IMG/VR virus record: IMGVR_UViG_3300010430_000003
Coordinates: 126,001 to 190,000 of that record
DNA length: 64,000 bases
Source of the DNA: a virus
Strand: one strand, 5' to 3'
Position numbers and translations under genes: made by a program. Positions 15,494-22,526 of the stretch are shown piece by piece (position 1 is the stretch's first letter; each line of letters starts with the position of its first letter). The notes below the pieces were generated by a model. That model was not told the DNA's origin. It worked only from the letters and a program-made list of their open reading frames with translations, and ran no database searches.

Positions 15494-15566
15494 GGCCCCG
15501 TAGCCCAACGGCAGAGGCAGAGGACTTAAAATCCTTCCAGTGTGGGTTCGAATCCCACCGGGGCTA
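15494..15566 (+). tRNA. tRNA-Leu (anticodon UAA), class I shape
   Basis: Acceptor GGCCCCG/CGGGGCT, D-arm GCCC AACGGCAGA GGC, anticodon stem GAGGA/TCCTT with loop CTTAAAA, T-arm GTGGG TTCGAAT CCCAC. Anticodon TAA reads UUA. Bacterial tRNA-Leu normally has a long variable arm; here it is only about 5 nt. Confidence 0.88.
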
Positions 15567-15568
15567 TT

Positions 15569-15763
15569 ATGAAAGATATCAATAAATTCATCGCAATGCA
15601 ATTTTATGAAACACACGGAGCACTCATTACAAAACAAATTAAATGTGGCATTCGAGAGCCTTTCTATCTCATGGAAAGAGAAGAAACGTTAAATGAAATA
15701 TTGTCGGAAATTTCTAACACGTTGCTTCGTTATCCAAAAGTCTCTCTTCTTCTTGTAAAATGA
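15569..15763 (+). CDS. MNIN-family mini-protein
   Basis: 64 aa, M-K-D-I-N-K-F-I-A-M-Q-F-Y, start 3 nt after the tRNA, so its message is probably exposed when the tRNA is processed. End: L-L-R-Y-P-K-V-S-L-L. ATGA overlap downstream. Confidence 0.68.
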   Translation: MKDINKFIAMQFYETHGALITKQIKCGIREPFYLMEREETLNEILSEISNTLLRYPKVSLLLVK

Positions 15764-15936
15764 ATATTAAAATTACATTTCATTTTATTTCCTCGTTCGA
15801 TTATGTCGAAGACATGCTTGAAAGTAGTGGGGTGATATTTGGTAATCGAGTGTCATATAGTAAAAGGAACACGGGCTTTCACAATTGGATTTATGAAGAT
15901 TTGGAAGCACTTAGAAGAATTTTAAATGAACATTAA
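15760..15936 (+). CDS. MNIN-family mini-protein
   Basis: 58 aa, M-N-I-K-I-T-F-H-F-I; C-block H-N-W-I-Y-E-D-L-E-A-L-R-R is textbook. Overlaps neighbours by 4 and 11 nt. Confidence 0.75.
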   Translation: MNIKITFHFISSFDYVEDMLESSGVIFGNRVSYSKRNTGFHNWIYEDLEALRRILNEH

Positions 15937-16132
15937 TCACAGGATATTAATACTATTTCTTACATCATTTACGTCTCCTTTAGATTGGAGTCGTGATGGT
16001 GTCGTGATGTATTATAGAAGAGATCCCTTTTCAGAAAGGTTTGCGGCCCCCACCATGCTTGCGGCTTGGATTAAAAGTGACCTTCAGGGCTTAGAAGTAT
16101 TCAATTCATACAAAAGGAAGAAAAATGACTAA
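15926..16132 (+). CDS. MNIN-family mini-protein
   Basis: 68 aa, M-N-I-N-H-R-I-L-I-L-F-L; later A-A-W-I-K-S-D-L. Starts inside the preceding member and runs into the next gene by 8 nt. Confidence 0.72.
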   Translation: MNINHRILILFLTSFTSPLDWSRDGVVMYYRRDPFSERFAAPTMLAAWIKSDLQGLEVFNSYKRKKND

Positions 16133-16358
16133 ACCACCAACAGTAGAAAAACTCTCTGATGAAGAGATCAAAGAACAGACTGAAGAAATCATGTCTCAAT
16201 TTGAAGACGATGAAGAAGTGGACTTCGATGAAGAAGCAGAGTTTAATAAACCCAATCCTCGTATGATAAAGATTTTGGCTCAAGGCGGAAATGCCCGTAT
16301 TATTCGAACCCTCGACGAATATTATTCGACAGGGAATAAGGAGGGAGATAATCAATGA
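16125..16358 (+). CDS. Acidic small protein upstream of sigma factor
   Basis: 77 aa, AAAGGAAG before the ATG. Long acidic run (E-D-D-E-E-V-D-F-D-E-E-A-E) followed by a more hydrophobic C-terminus. Coupled to the sigma gene by ATGA; a sigma-regulating partner is conceivable but only from position. Confidence 0.65.
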   Translation: MTKPPTVEKLSDEEIKEQTEEIMSQFEDDEEVDFDEEAEFNKPNPRMIKILAQGGNARIIRTLDEYYSTGNKEGDNQ

Positions 16359-17200
16359 AAGAGGTTAAAAAGGCTTATACAAAAGAATATCAAGATGAAC
16401 TCATTCAACGCTTTCGAGATAACGAAGACGTTAAGGCGAGGGATGAACTTGTTTTCTCGAACGATAAGTTTATTCATAAGGTAGCACGACAGATCTTTAA
16501 GAAGATTGGATCGATTGTATCATATGAAGACGTATATCAAGAGAGTGTTGTTGGCTTTCTGGTTGCTCTGAATTCTTATGATATGGATCGAGGTGTCAAG
16601 TTCCTTACTTATGCATATTATCAAATGAGAAATCATTGCAACAAAGTAATGTATGATAACATGCATGTTGTCCGCCTTCCTACCACCCCACTTAAAAAGA
16701 AAGTGATATGGTCAGCAGGCACCATCGGGAAGAGGCTTAGAAAAGAAGGAAAAGAATTCACTCTTGAAAATGTTGCAGAAGAACTCAATGTTAAGCCCGA
16801 AGACATTAAGGAGACATTCAAGCTTCTGCGCTCCATTAATTATCGCATCTCCACACCTACGGAGAACAACGGAGATGAAGAAGATGCTGCAGCAGATGCA
16901 ACCTTCTATTCATTGTATAACAACTCTCCGTTTCGGACTGATGACTTCTCAAGCCCCTTCCAGAAAACCTATATCAAAGAAGTATATGAACTGACTCAAG
17001 TATTCAAGAATCGATTGGATCACAGAGAGCAGGAAATTTTCGATTATCGAGTTCTTGAGCTTACTGAAAGTAAAACTCTTCAAGAGCTTGCTGATAAGTG
17101 GGATGTATCTGTGGAAAGGATTAGACAAGTTCAGACTGATCTTGAAAAGTCCTTTCGTCTATATTCTCTAAACCATATCATTAATCGAAGGTTGGGATGA
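16355..17200 (+). CDS. RNA polymerase sigma factor, sigma-70 family
   Basis: 281 aa, group 3-like sigma factor that would direct host RNA polymerase to phage promoters. Region 2 spans about 28-105, with the promoter-melting and -10 block F-L-T-Y-A-Y-Y-Q-M-R-N near 84-94 and V-V-R-L-P at its end. A region 3-like helix-turn-helix lies at about 128-155 (E-N-V-A-E-E-L-N-V). Region 4 lies at about 225-270 (R-E-Q-E-I-F-D-Y-R, then L-A-D-K-W-D-V-S-V-E-R-I-R). A negatively charged linker (E-E-D-A-A-A-D) separates regions 3 and 4. It overlaps the tiny frame that opens the mini-gene array. Confidence 0.93.
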   Translation: MKEVKKAYTKEYQDELIQRFRDNEDVKARDELVFSNDKFIHKVARQIFKKIGSIVSYEDVYQESVVGFLVALNSYDMDRGVKFLTYAYYQMRNHCNKVMYDNMHVVRLPTTPLKKKVIWSAGTIGKRLRKEGKEFTLENVAEELNVKPEDIKETFKLLRSINYRISTPTENNGDEEDAAADATFYSLYNNSPFRTDDFSSPFQKTYIKEVYELTQVFKNRLDHREQEIFDYRVLELTESKTLQELADKWDVSVERIRQVQTDLEKSFRLYSLNHIINRRLG

Positions 17201-17292
17201 GCAATAGCTCTCTCTACAATAATCGATTGATTGCTTATATGATTCTCACCAATGTGAAGAGGGTACGCAAAGTCGGCAGTTTGCTTCTATGA
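17197..17292 (+). CDS. Short MNIN-like peptide
   Basis: 31 aa, M-S-N-S-S-L-Y-N-N-R-L-I-A-Y-M-I-L; keeps a family-like head and a basic tail but stops early. ATGA overlap with the sigma gene. Probably a truncated member or remnant. Confidence 0.4.
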   Translation: MSNSSLYNNRLIAYMILTNVKRVRKVGSLLL

Positions 17293-17338
17293 GGATTTTT
17301 ATTCATATCCATGTTAATACACTAAATAAATTAACTCA

Positions 17339-17518
17339 ATGACCATTAATATCATTATCGCTTGGAAGACTATATATGGCAACTCCCCCACTTTAGATAA
17401 ACCACTGTGGCTTGGCAATTCAATTGTACAACTTAATTCGCACGACAAGTATTTAACGTGGATTCACAGAATGTCATATTTTAGGAAAAAAAGATTTGAC
17501 GAGGCAACATATACTTGA
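17339..17518 (+). CDS. MNIN-family mini-protein (array member 1)
   Basis: 59 aa, M-T-I-N-I-I-I-A-W-K-T-I; C-block L-T-W-I-H-R-M-S-Y-F-R. Opens the tandem array that runs to about 22.9 kb. Ends with TTGA overlap. Confidence 0.75.
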   Translation: MTINIIIAWKTIYGNSPTLDKPLWLGNSIVQLNSHDKYLTWIHRMSYFRKKRFDEATYT

Positions 17519-17715
17519 AATCTTCAAACGTTAATTTAGAAGTAGCAAGGGCTTGGGTACAATCTTCTCACGGTTGGAAGGTTGGAAAGAGAAGAAGCTA
17601 TAATTATTTTGAAGGCGGTTATTTTTCTATCGGAAGTTTAGAGTTTTTTATTAGAACAGCAATTTCATATACGAAACATGTGTATACGAAACACATATTA
17701 CGATTACATAAATGA
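17515..17715 (+). CDS. MNIN-family mini-protein (array 2), TTG start
   Basis: 66 aa from TTG 17515: M-K-S-S-N-V-N-L-E-V-A-R-A-W-V. Very basic and tyrosine-rich; second block replaced by S-L-E-F-F-I-R-T-A-I. TTGA stop-start overlap upstream, ATGA downstream. Confidence 0.65.
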   Translation: MKSSNVNLEVARAWVQSSHGWKVGKRRSYNYFEGGYFSIGSLEFFIRTAISYTKHVYTKHILRLHK

Positions 17716-17912
17716 ATATCAACTTGATCATTCGAAATATGATTACATCAGAAATTATTTTCTTATATACTCATCATGATAAAGCAAATGATATTATGTT
17801 ATGGGGGAAAAGATACCTTCACGTTCTTGAAAAAATGAAAATGGATAGTCTGATCCACTATTATATTCATAAGTCCCTTAAGGAAGTATGCAAAAGACTT
17901 CTCAACAGATAA
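17712..17912 (+). CDS. MNIN-family mini-protein (array 3)
   Basis: 66 aa, M-N-I-N-L-I-I-R-N-M-I. Mid W-G-K-R-Y-L-H-V-L-E-K matches the second block. Basic C-terminal helix (L-K-E-V-C-K-R-L-L). Confidence 0.75.
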   Translation: MNINLIIRNMITSEIIFLYTHHDKANDIMLWGKRYLHVLEKMKMDSLIHYYIHKSLKEVCKRLLNR

Positions 17913-18121
17913 ACCTCTTCGTTGCTTTTATGTGGTTTAACTCTCATAGACTTGATAGGATACCAAGGAGAAGATCTTCTTTTAGGAGATGGCCTTGCGT
18001 GTATCCTGGAATACTACAGAAAGAACTCAGACATGAAGCGTTAGACTTTAAGGCGAGAGTTGGCCATGAATATCAATATATTAATTGCGAAGTCTTATGT
18101 GTGGAATTTCAATGCTTTTGA
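17888..18121 (+). CDS. MNIN-family mini-protein (array 4)
   Basis: 77 aa, M-Q-K-T-S-Q-Q-I-N-L-F-V-A-F-M-W-F; an arginine cluster (R-I-P-R-R-R-S-S-F-R-R-W) makes it one of the most basic members. Overlaps the neighbours by 25 and 56 nt. Confidence 0.62.
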   Translation: MQKTSQQINLFVAFMWFNSHRLDRIPRRRSSFRRWPCVYPGILQKELRHEALDFKARVGHEYQYINCEVLCVEFQCF

Positions 18122-18257
18122 CGTGACATGTGAAAGATATAATATACTTCACAATCCGATAGATAGTTATTTCAATAATTTGATTATGTCCGACATTTCT
18201 GCGATGATGTATACTAGGACTCATTATATGAGAATCGCAGCATATATAGCAAAATGA
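18066..18257 (+). CDS. MNIN-family mini-protein (array 5)
   Basis: 63 aa, M-N-I-N-I-L-I-A-K-S-Y-V-W. Starts 56 nt inside member 4, so the two compete for ribosomes. C-part T-H-Y-M-R-I-A-A-Y. Confidence 0.72.
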   Translation: MNINILIAKSYVWNFNAFDVTCERYNILHNPIDSYFNNLIMSDISAMMYTRTHYMRIAAYIAK

Positions 18258-18433
18258 AAGACAATATCAATCTTCAAGTGATGTCATTTTTCCTTTATTC
18301 AGAAATAGAGGTGCTTTTCTGTAAGGCCATAAATGAAAGAAGATATAAGTATAGTAGGGACATCGCCACCTATTATCCATATGATATAGAATTTTCTTTG
18401 TCTTCTCTTAAAAAAAGGGAAAAGAATGAATGA
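18254..18433 (+). CDS. MNIN-family mini-protein (array 6)
   Basis: 59 aa, M-K-D-N-I-N-L-Q-V-M-S-F-F-L-Y; lysine/glutamate-rich end, no tryptophan block. ATGA coupling upstream, 8-nt overlap downstream. Confidence 0.68.
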   Translation: MKDNINLQVMSFFLYSEIEVLFCKAINERRYKYSRDIATYYPYDIEFSLSSLKKREKNE

Positions 18434-18608
18434 AATGATAGCATCATTCTTAATAAACTCTGGATATTCTTTAGTCTTGTCCAAAGCCACGGGTTTCTCT
18501 AGGAGAGGGACATACCCAGATTGGAAGTTCTATACTCACAATTCAATAGTGCGTCTTATGCTAAGAATGAACAACAGTCCGCTTAAATGTAGAGATTGGA
18601 ATGATTGA
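18426..18608 (+). CDS. MNIN-family mini-protein (array 7)
   Basis: 60 aa, shortened head M-N-E-M-I-A-S-F-L-I. Mid Y-P-D-W-K-F-Y-T-H-N-S-I-V-R-L-M-L-R carries the second block. Confidence 0.7.
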   Translation: MNEMIASFLINSGYSLVLSKATGFSRRGTYPDWKFYTHNSIVRLMLRMNNSPLKCRDWND

Positions 18609-18795
18609 TACAGCCATTAACATTGCGATTGCAGGGTCAATCTTCACAGAAGTGAATATATTCATGGTAAGATCATCCCTAAAGAGGGAGAGAGTAGAAA
18701 GACATTGGGTCTTTTACCACATCAGGAAGGGTAATTATCGACGAGATGAATATATCGTTGTGAAAACTCGTGCTTTTGTGGGGCGCAACCCTTGA
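18601..18795 (+). CDS. MNIN-family mini-protein (array 8)
   Basis: 64 aa, M-I-D-T-A-I-N-I-A-I-A-G-S-I-F. Strongly basic (R-S-S-L-K-R-E-R-V-E-R). TTGA overlap with the next member. Confidence 0.68.
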   Translation: MIDTAINIAIAGSIFTEVNIFMVRSSLKRERVERHWVFYHIRKGNYRRDEYIVVKTRAFVGRNP

Positions 18796-19019
18796 ATTAT
18801 ATCAACAACATATCAGATATCAATATAATGATTGCCACAATTATATTGGATAGAATTCCTTATGGTACGAGGCGATATTTTATAGAAAAGAGAATTAAGA
18901 GATATATGTCATATGCTCAATGGGATTCTCGTTTCGTGCTTGGTGAACCTAAACGCAGAGAAGATTATGTTTTGGGAAAAACAAGACGGGTTCGATATAT
19001 CCTTAAACGTAGACAATAA
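18792..19019 (+). CDS. MNIN-family mini-protein (array 9), TTG start
   Basis: 75 aa from TTG 18792: M-N-Y-I-N-N-I-S-D-I-N-I-M-I-A-T. Head extended by about 6 residues. Arg/Lys-rich C-terminus (K-T-R-R-V-R-Y-I-L-K-R). Confidence 0.65.
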   Translation: MNYINNISDINIMIATIILDRIPYGTRRYFIEKRIKRYMSYAQWDSRFVLGEPKRREDYVLGKTRRVRYILKRRQ

Positions 19020-19212
19020 TATCAATATCATAATTGCATCTCGTTTTTTGCATGCGTGGACTCAGCAGAGCTGTACATTCTCAGCCTCTGAGAGTAGATC
19101 ATATTCTACATGGTCTCTAGCCCATGTTAAAGGTTCACAAAAATACAGAGCAGATTATTTATATAAATTAAGTTTGTTTAGATTAAACAGAGTGCAAGAA
19201 TGTGAATCATAA
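18967..19212 (+). CDS. MNIN-family mini-protein (array 10), start uncertain
   Basis: The block N-N-I-N-I-I-I-A-S-R-F-L begins at about 19015, overlapping the previous stop. The only nearby ATG (18967) adds 16 residues; a non-AUG start close to 19015 is the alternative. Second part Y-S-T-W-S-L-A-H-V-K-G-S is shared with array 12. Confidence 0.6.
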   Translation: MFWEKQDGFDISLNVDNNINIIIASRFLHAWTQQSCTFSASESRSYSTWSLAHVKGSQKYRADYLYKLSLFRLNRVQECES

Positions 19213-19435
19213 TTTAATTATTGCAACTCGCTGTCTCCATTATATTAAATGGAGTCATGATGAATACAGAACATGGCCACTCATCACTTCATATTCTAAT
19301 TGGGTTCACGAGTTTATTCATGGAACTGATGAATATCGAATTGGCTATAACATAGAATACGTTCGGGTTTTGAAAACAAGAATGAGAGAAAACCATGGGA
19401 ATAATAAATGGGCTAGGTGGTGGAATGAATATTAA
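19202..19435 (+). CDS. MNIN-family mini-protein (array 11), GTG start
   Basis: 77 aa, M-N-H-N-L-I-I-A-T-R-C-L-H; S-N-W-V-H-E-F-I-H-G-T is the second block. C-terminus has W-A-R-W-W. Starts 11 nt inside member 10. Confidence 0.7.
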   Translation: MNHNLIIATRCLHYIKWSHDEYRTWPLITSYSNWVHEFIHGTDEYRIGYNIEYVRVLKTRMRENHGNNKWARWWNEY

Positions 19436-19628
19436 CGTCATTATTGCTTCAAAGTTTTTCAACACTTTTGGAGCAAAAGCAGGGGATATGCAACCAATGT
19501 CAAAGAGTTCATATTCTATATGGTCACTCCTCTTTGTTAAAGGTTCAGAAAAGTATAGAAAAACTTATCTTTCCAATCAAAGTCCAAAGATGCGAAGATG
19601 GATGTCATTGGAGATATTTGATAAATGA
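19425..19628 (+). CDS. MNIN-family mini-protein (array 12)
   Basis: 67 aa from ATG 19425: M-N-I-N-V-I-I-A-S-K-F-F. Y-S-I-W-S-L-L-F-V-K-G-S-E-K-Y-R is near-identical in layout to array 10, indicating a recent pair of paralogs. Confidence 0.74.
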   Translation: MNINVIIASKFFNTFGAKAGDMQPMSKSSYSIWSLLFVKGSEKYRKTYLSNQSPKMRRWMSLEIFDK

Positions 19629-19837
19629 ACATCAATTTAATCATAGCGGGCCATGTCTTCAAAGAGATAAATATGTATATGTTCATGTTGGAACCAGAAC
19701 ATCTTACTTATATTCGAGGAGAAAGAACAGAAAGTGATTTCATGGTTAGGCATATAGTTTGGCAAGGAATCATGTCAAGGTATATTAAGGGAAGAGTGAG
19801 GATTTTCCATGTTTCATATCCACCAACCAGATTATGA
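19625..19837 (+). CDS. MNIN-family mini-protein (array 13)
   Basis: 70 aa, M-N-I-N-L-I-I-A-G-H-V-F-K-E-I-N; D-F-M-V-R-H-I-V-W-Q-G-I-M in the second half. Methionine-rich middle. ATGA overlaps on both sides. Confidence 0.75.
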   Translation: MNINLIIAGHVFKEINMYMFMLEPEHLTYIRGERTESDFMVRHIVWQGIMSRYIKGRVRIFHVSYPPTRL

Positions 19838-20022
19838 ACAATTCAAATGTTAACGGAATATTGGCTTGTTGTTATGTTGGAGATATTGGCCTCAACCTTG
19901 TTGAGCCTAAGCTGATAAGTTATAGATCTCGCATAAGAATGTTTGGTGCATATGCCAGAGATGAATATATCAGGAAAAGAACAGAGCACTTCAAAATAAG
20001 ATATTCCAAATATGAACATTAA
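19834..20022 (+). CDS. MNIN-family mini-protein (array 14)
   Basis: 62 aa, M-N-N-S-N-V-N-G-I-L-A-C-C-Y-V. End Y-A-R-D-E-Y-I-R-K-R-T-E-H-F resembles the Y-x-x-Y-x-R-x-F ending of arrays 15-19. Confidence 0.7.
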   Translation: MNNSNVNGILACCYVGDIGLNLVEPKLISYRSRIRMFGAYARDEYIRKRTEHFKIRYSKYEH

Positions 20023-20194
20023 TATCATCATTGCAACTCATATCTTTACGGAAGTGAGCATATATTATTCTCCAACCGTTAATAATTTTGTGTATCCCAG
20101 ATCTCAGCTTGCACTACACCCTGATCTTGTTGCATATACAAGATATATGAAAAGAGCAGCAAGAAGATTCTTGGAAGAATATCCAATAACATGA
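20012..20194 (+). CDS. MNIN-family mini-protein (array 15)
   Basis: 60 aa, M-N-I-N-I-I-I-A-T-H-I-F. Subfamily with F-V-Y-P-R-S in the middle and Y-T-R-Y-M-K-R-A-A-R-R-F-L-E-E-Y-P at the end. Confidence 0.75.
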   Translation: MNINIIIATHIFTEVSIYYSPTVNNFVYPRSQLALHPDLVAYTRYMKRAARRFLEEYPIT

Positions 20195-20373
20195 ATAGTT
20201 CAAATATCAATATCATCATTGCTCTTCTTATCTTCGATGAAACAGGTGTCAATTTCATTCCGTCTTGTTATAGTAGGTCCAGAAGTCAAATGAAACCAAC
20301 AAAATTATTGCACTACAAAGATTATATAGGAATACAAATGCACCGATTCCATGAGAGATATCCAATACCATGA
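20191..20373 (+). CDS. MNIN-family mini-protein (array 16)
   Basis: 60 aa, M-N-S-S-N-I-N-I-I-I-A-L-L-I-F. Same ending type as array 15 (Y-K-D-Y-I-G-I-Q-M-H-R-F, then E-R-Y-P-I-P). Confidence 0.75.
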   Translation: MNSSNINIIIALLIFDETGVNFIPSCYSRSRSQMKPTKLLHYKDYIGIQMHRFHERYPIP

Positions 20374-20573
20374 ATAACAATAGATTGAATATCAATATGG
20401 TGATTGCAATCAATATCTGCGCATCAGCAGACATTATGTATTTGAGAGAAAGAAAAGAAAAAGAAGTAAAGCTTAAAGGAAGACTTACAGTGATCAAAGC
20501 CCGCATTGCTTCTTTATTGTTATGGAATCGCTGTCGCTATTTCCATAGGCAATTCCCAGTTGATCATGAATAA
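20370..20573 (+). CDS. MNIN-family mini-protein (array 17)
   Basis: 67 aa, M-N-N-N-R-L-N-I-N-M-V-I-A-I-N-I. Lysine-rich middle (R-E-R-K-E-K-E-V-K-L-K) and end R-Y-F-H-R-Q-F-P-V, a diverged version of its neighbours. Confidence 0.72.
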   Translation: MNNNRLNINMVIAINICASADIMYLRERKEKEVKLKGRLTVIKARIASLLLWNRCRYFHRQFPVDHE

Positions 20574-20793
20574 CAATTCAATCAACATGTTCATTGCCGC
20601 TCATATCATTTCAAGCATTGATATATATTACATTAAGCAGATAGGAGAGTTTATATACCCCAGAGGACATATCAACTCACAGAGATTCATATATTATAGA
20701 GAATATATACATCAAACTTGTCGAGCCTTCGCCAAAATATATCCAATGGACTCAGAAAGGTCTAACATGTTCGACGAAGTAACAGTGCAATGA
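20566..20793 (+). CDS. MNIN-family mini-protein (array 18)
   Basis: 75 aa from ATG 20566: M-N-N-N-S-I-N-M-F-I-A-A-H-I. G-E-F-I-Y-P-R-G mid and Y-R-E-Y-I-H-Q-T-C-R-A-F-A-K-I-Y-P end; closest paralog is array 19. Confidence 0.75.
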   Translation: MNNNSINMFIAAHIISSIDIYYIKQIGEFIYPRGHINSQRFIYYREYIHQTCRAFAKIYPMDSERSNMFDEVTVQ

Positions 20794-20987
20794 ATGATTC
20801 AAATATCAATATGTTCATCGGTTTTCATGTCTTTTCAGACACAAATATATATCACGTTGTTCGGATGGGGGAGTTTATCTATCCTAGAAGAAAAGCATAC
20901 TCATATAGATTCTCATTTTATAAAGAATATGTATGGCAAGCAACGCGACGCTTCGCATCATCATATCCAATACAATGCCATGAATAA
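20790..20987 (+). CDS. MNIN-family mini-protein (array 19)
   Basis: 65 aa, M-N-D-S-N-I-N-M-F-I-G-F-H-V-F. Shares G-E-F-I-Y-P-R and Y-K-E-Y-V-W-Q-A-T-R-R-F with array 18, clearly a recent duplicate. Confidence 0.75.
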   Translation: MNDSNINMFIGFHVFSDTNIYHVVRMGEFIYPRRKAYSYRFSFYKEYVWQATRRFASSYPIQCHE

Positions 20988-21276
20988 TTCAGAAATCAAT
21001 ATTGAAATATGCAACAACTTCGTTTCAAGAGCAAGCAATGGTTCTATAAGATTCTATATGCATAGAAGTTCAATGTATTATAGATTATATGGGTATCAGG
21101 TAAGAACGAACAAAATAACTATCTATACAAGAATATTCTTTCAACCAATAATGAAGTATATGATGGAAGAGCATCCAACGGTTATTAAGCAGGATGCGGA
21201 ATCACAGTATATACGGTGGAAGATGTGGAAACTGACAGAGCGAGCAGAGAGGATTCTAAGAAAGTCATTCATTTAG
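20980..21276 (+). CDS. MNIN-family mini-protein (array 20), long
   Basis: 98 aa from ATG 20980, M-N-N-S-E-I-N-I-E-I-C-N-N-F; a family core followed by an added basic helix (Y-I-R-W-K-M-W-K-L-T-E-R). Last before a 135-nt gap (21277-21411), where I see only a G/T-rich stretch and no gene. Confidence 0.68.
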   Translation: MNNSEINIEICNNFVSRASNGSIRFYMHRSSMYYRLYGYQVRTNKITIYTRIFFQPIMKYMMEEHPTVIKQDAESQYIRWKMWKLTERAERILRKSFI

Positions 21277-21411
21277 ATAAGGGTTTATCTATAAGGTAGT
21301 GTGGAATGGATTGTGTGGGTGTGTGCTTGGTTAGAAGGGAACGACCGGAGGGAGTGTAGTAGTTGATTCTAGCACTGTAACTCAGGAACAAAGTAACTAG
21401 GAATAACAGAG

Positions 21412-21609
21412 ATGAAAAGAGACATAATTAATCAAATAATAGCACAAACATTATTCGTAACCCACATTCAAGAAGTGTGGAAATATAGACTAACTTATCA
21501 TAGAGGAACATATAAATATTATGAAGGGTTAGGTGATATCCTTCCTTTACCAAGAATAGCAGAAACAGTGTTAATTGATAAAGCCTCACACCTCAGAAGA
21601 AAACCATGA
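21412..21609 (+). CDS. MNIN-family mini-protein (array 21)
   Basis: 65 aa, M-K-R-D-I-I-N-Q-I-I-A-Q-T-L-F. Mid Y-Y-E-G-L-G-D-I-L-P. Restarts the array after the gap. Confidence 0.7.
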   Translation: MKRDIINQIIAQTLFVTHIQEVWKYRLTYHRGTYKYYEGLGDILPLPRIAETVLIDKASHLRRKP

Positions 21610-21776
21610 TTGATACAATTGTAAACTGTCATATTGGGGCATTGATATCATATCAGTTTTCGAGATCGCACATATTGCATGGCGATCTCCCCAGACCCAG
21701 ATTAACACTATCCAGTTATTTTAATGTTAAGAGCAGAAGAAGCATGGGGTATCAATGGTTAGTGAGAGAATTATGA
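21606..21776 (+). CDS. MNIN-family mini-protein (array 22)
   Basis: 56 aa, M-I-D-T-I-V-N-C-H-I-G-A-L-I; weak head, but Y-Q-W-L-V-R-E-L at the end and ATGA overlaps on both sides place it in the array. Confidence 0.62.
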   Translation: MIDTIVNCHIGALISYQFSRSHILHGDLPRPRLTLSSYFNVKSRRSMGYQWLVREL

Positions 21777-21937
21777 ACATTAATATCCAGATAATGAGTT
21801 TTATGGTTAGAGAGTTCTTCTTCTATCCAAACACTGTGGTCTTTGAAAGATATGTATATTATGACTATGCAGATGTATTGGCATTCTATCAAATAGATAT
21901 TAAAGATACTTTGATTAAGTATAGGAAATTAATGTGA
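21773..21937 (+). CDS. MNIN-family mini-protein (array 23)
   Basis: 54 aa from ATG 21773: M-N-I-N-I-Q-I-M-S-F-M-V. Unusually acidic and tyrosine-rich (Y-V-Y-Y-D-Y-A-D). GTGA overlap downstream. Confidence 0.72.
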   Translation: MNINIQIMSFMVREFFFYPNTVVFERYVYYDYADVLAFYQIDIKDTLIKYRKLM

Positions 21938-22107
21938 ATGTTGAGATAGCAATACGGTTTCTTGAACCACTAACAGATGCTACCATGTTTTTGAATAGTG
22001 CTAGCACACGATATTCATTATCAGAGCCTTGCCACTCAATAAGATCAGAGGAGGTGAGATTTTTTAAGAAAAGCTTGAAATATTACTATGAAGTGCAACA
22101 ACAATGA
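21934..22107 (+). CDS. MNIN-family mini-protein (array 24), GTG start
   Basis: 57 aa, M-N-V-E-I-A-I-R-F-L. Mid S-T-R-Y-S-L-S; basic helix F-F-K-K-S-L-K-Y-Y-Y at the end. Confidence 0.68.
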   Translation: MNVEIAIRFLEPLTDATMFLNSASTRYSLSEPCHSIRSEEVRFFKKSLKYYYEVQQQ

Positions 22108-22280
22108 ATATTAACATTATGATAGCAAACTGTTGGTTGGGGCCATTCACATATTCCAGTATGTATTTGAACAATTGTTATAAGAAATATAGCATTATTC
22201 GTTATGGATCTGCCATCGCTGGACGCTTCTTAAGAGAGGTTAGATATCATTTAAATAACCTTTTGATAGCTGATAAATGA
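22104..22280 (+). CDS. MNIN-family mini-protein (array 25)
   Basis: 58 aa, M-N-I-N-I-M-I-A-N-C-W-L. C-half R-Y-G-S-A-I-A-G-R-F-L-R-E-V-R-Y. ATGA overlaps on both sides. Confidence 0.72.
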   Translation: MNINIMIANCWLGPFTYSSMYLNNCYKKYSIIRYGSAIAGRFLREVRYHLNNLLIADK

Positions 22281-22462
22281 ATATCAATCAAATGGTGGCA
22301 TATGCATATATTCGATCTTATTGGTGGAGAAACATCAGACCTATCACTGATAGGTCGAGTTTACAATGGCAAATAGAATGGATAAATATAACTGACTACA
22401 TCGAGGAAGTTGAGTACCATATTTCCTCATTACCTGATACCACTTACCCAGTACCCAGGTAG
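22277..22462 (+). CDS. MNIN-family mini-protein (array 26)
   Basis: 61 aa, M-N-I-N-Q-M-V-A-Y-A-Y-I; second block I-E-W-I-N-I-T-D-Y-I-E-E-V. Ends just before a CA-rich stretch. Confidence 0.74.
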   Translation: MNINQMVAYAYIRSYWWRNIRPITDRSSLQWQIEWINITDYIEEVEYHISSLPDTTYPVPR

Positions 22463-22468
22463 GGCTCG

Positions 22469-22515
22469 CCCACATGCGCACACGCATAACACACACACAT
22501 ACGCACATATGTGCA
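22469..22515. repeat. CA-rich alternating purine-pyrimidine tract
   Basis: About 47 nt of mostly alternating C/A and G/T (CACACGCATAACACACACAC and flanking), a low-complexity run that could adopt left-handed DNA. Lies between two family genes. Confidence 0.6.
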
Positions 22516-22526
22516 ATAGGTGAACA

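Noticed and set aside
14337-16132. Overlapping small gene pairs as toxin-antitoxin modules
   Set aside because: Too many consecutive coupled small genes, all of one paralogous type or clearly unrelated; no toxin or antitoxin fold recognised.
17339-22280. Regularly spaced similar sequences (ATGAATATCAA-type) resembling a CRISPR or iteron array
   Set aside because: The repeats are imperfect, vary at synonymous positions, and coincide with start codons of open frames 54-98 codons long. They are the coding heads of paralogous genes, not DNA repeats.
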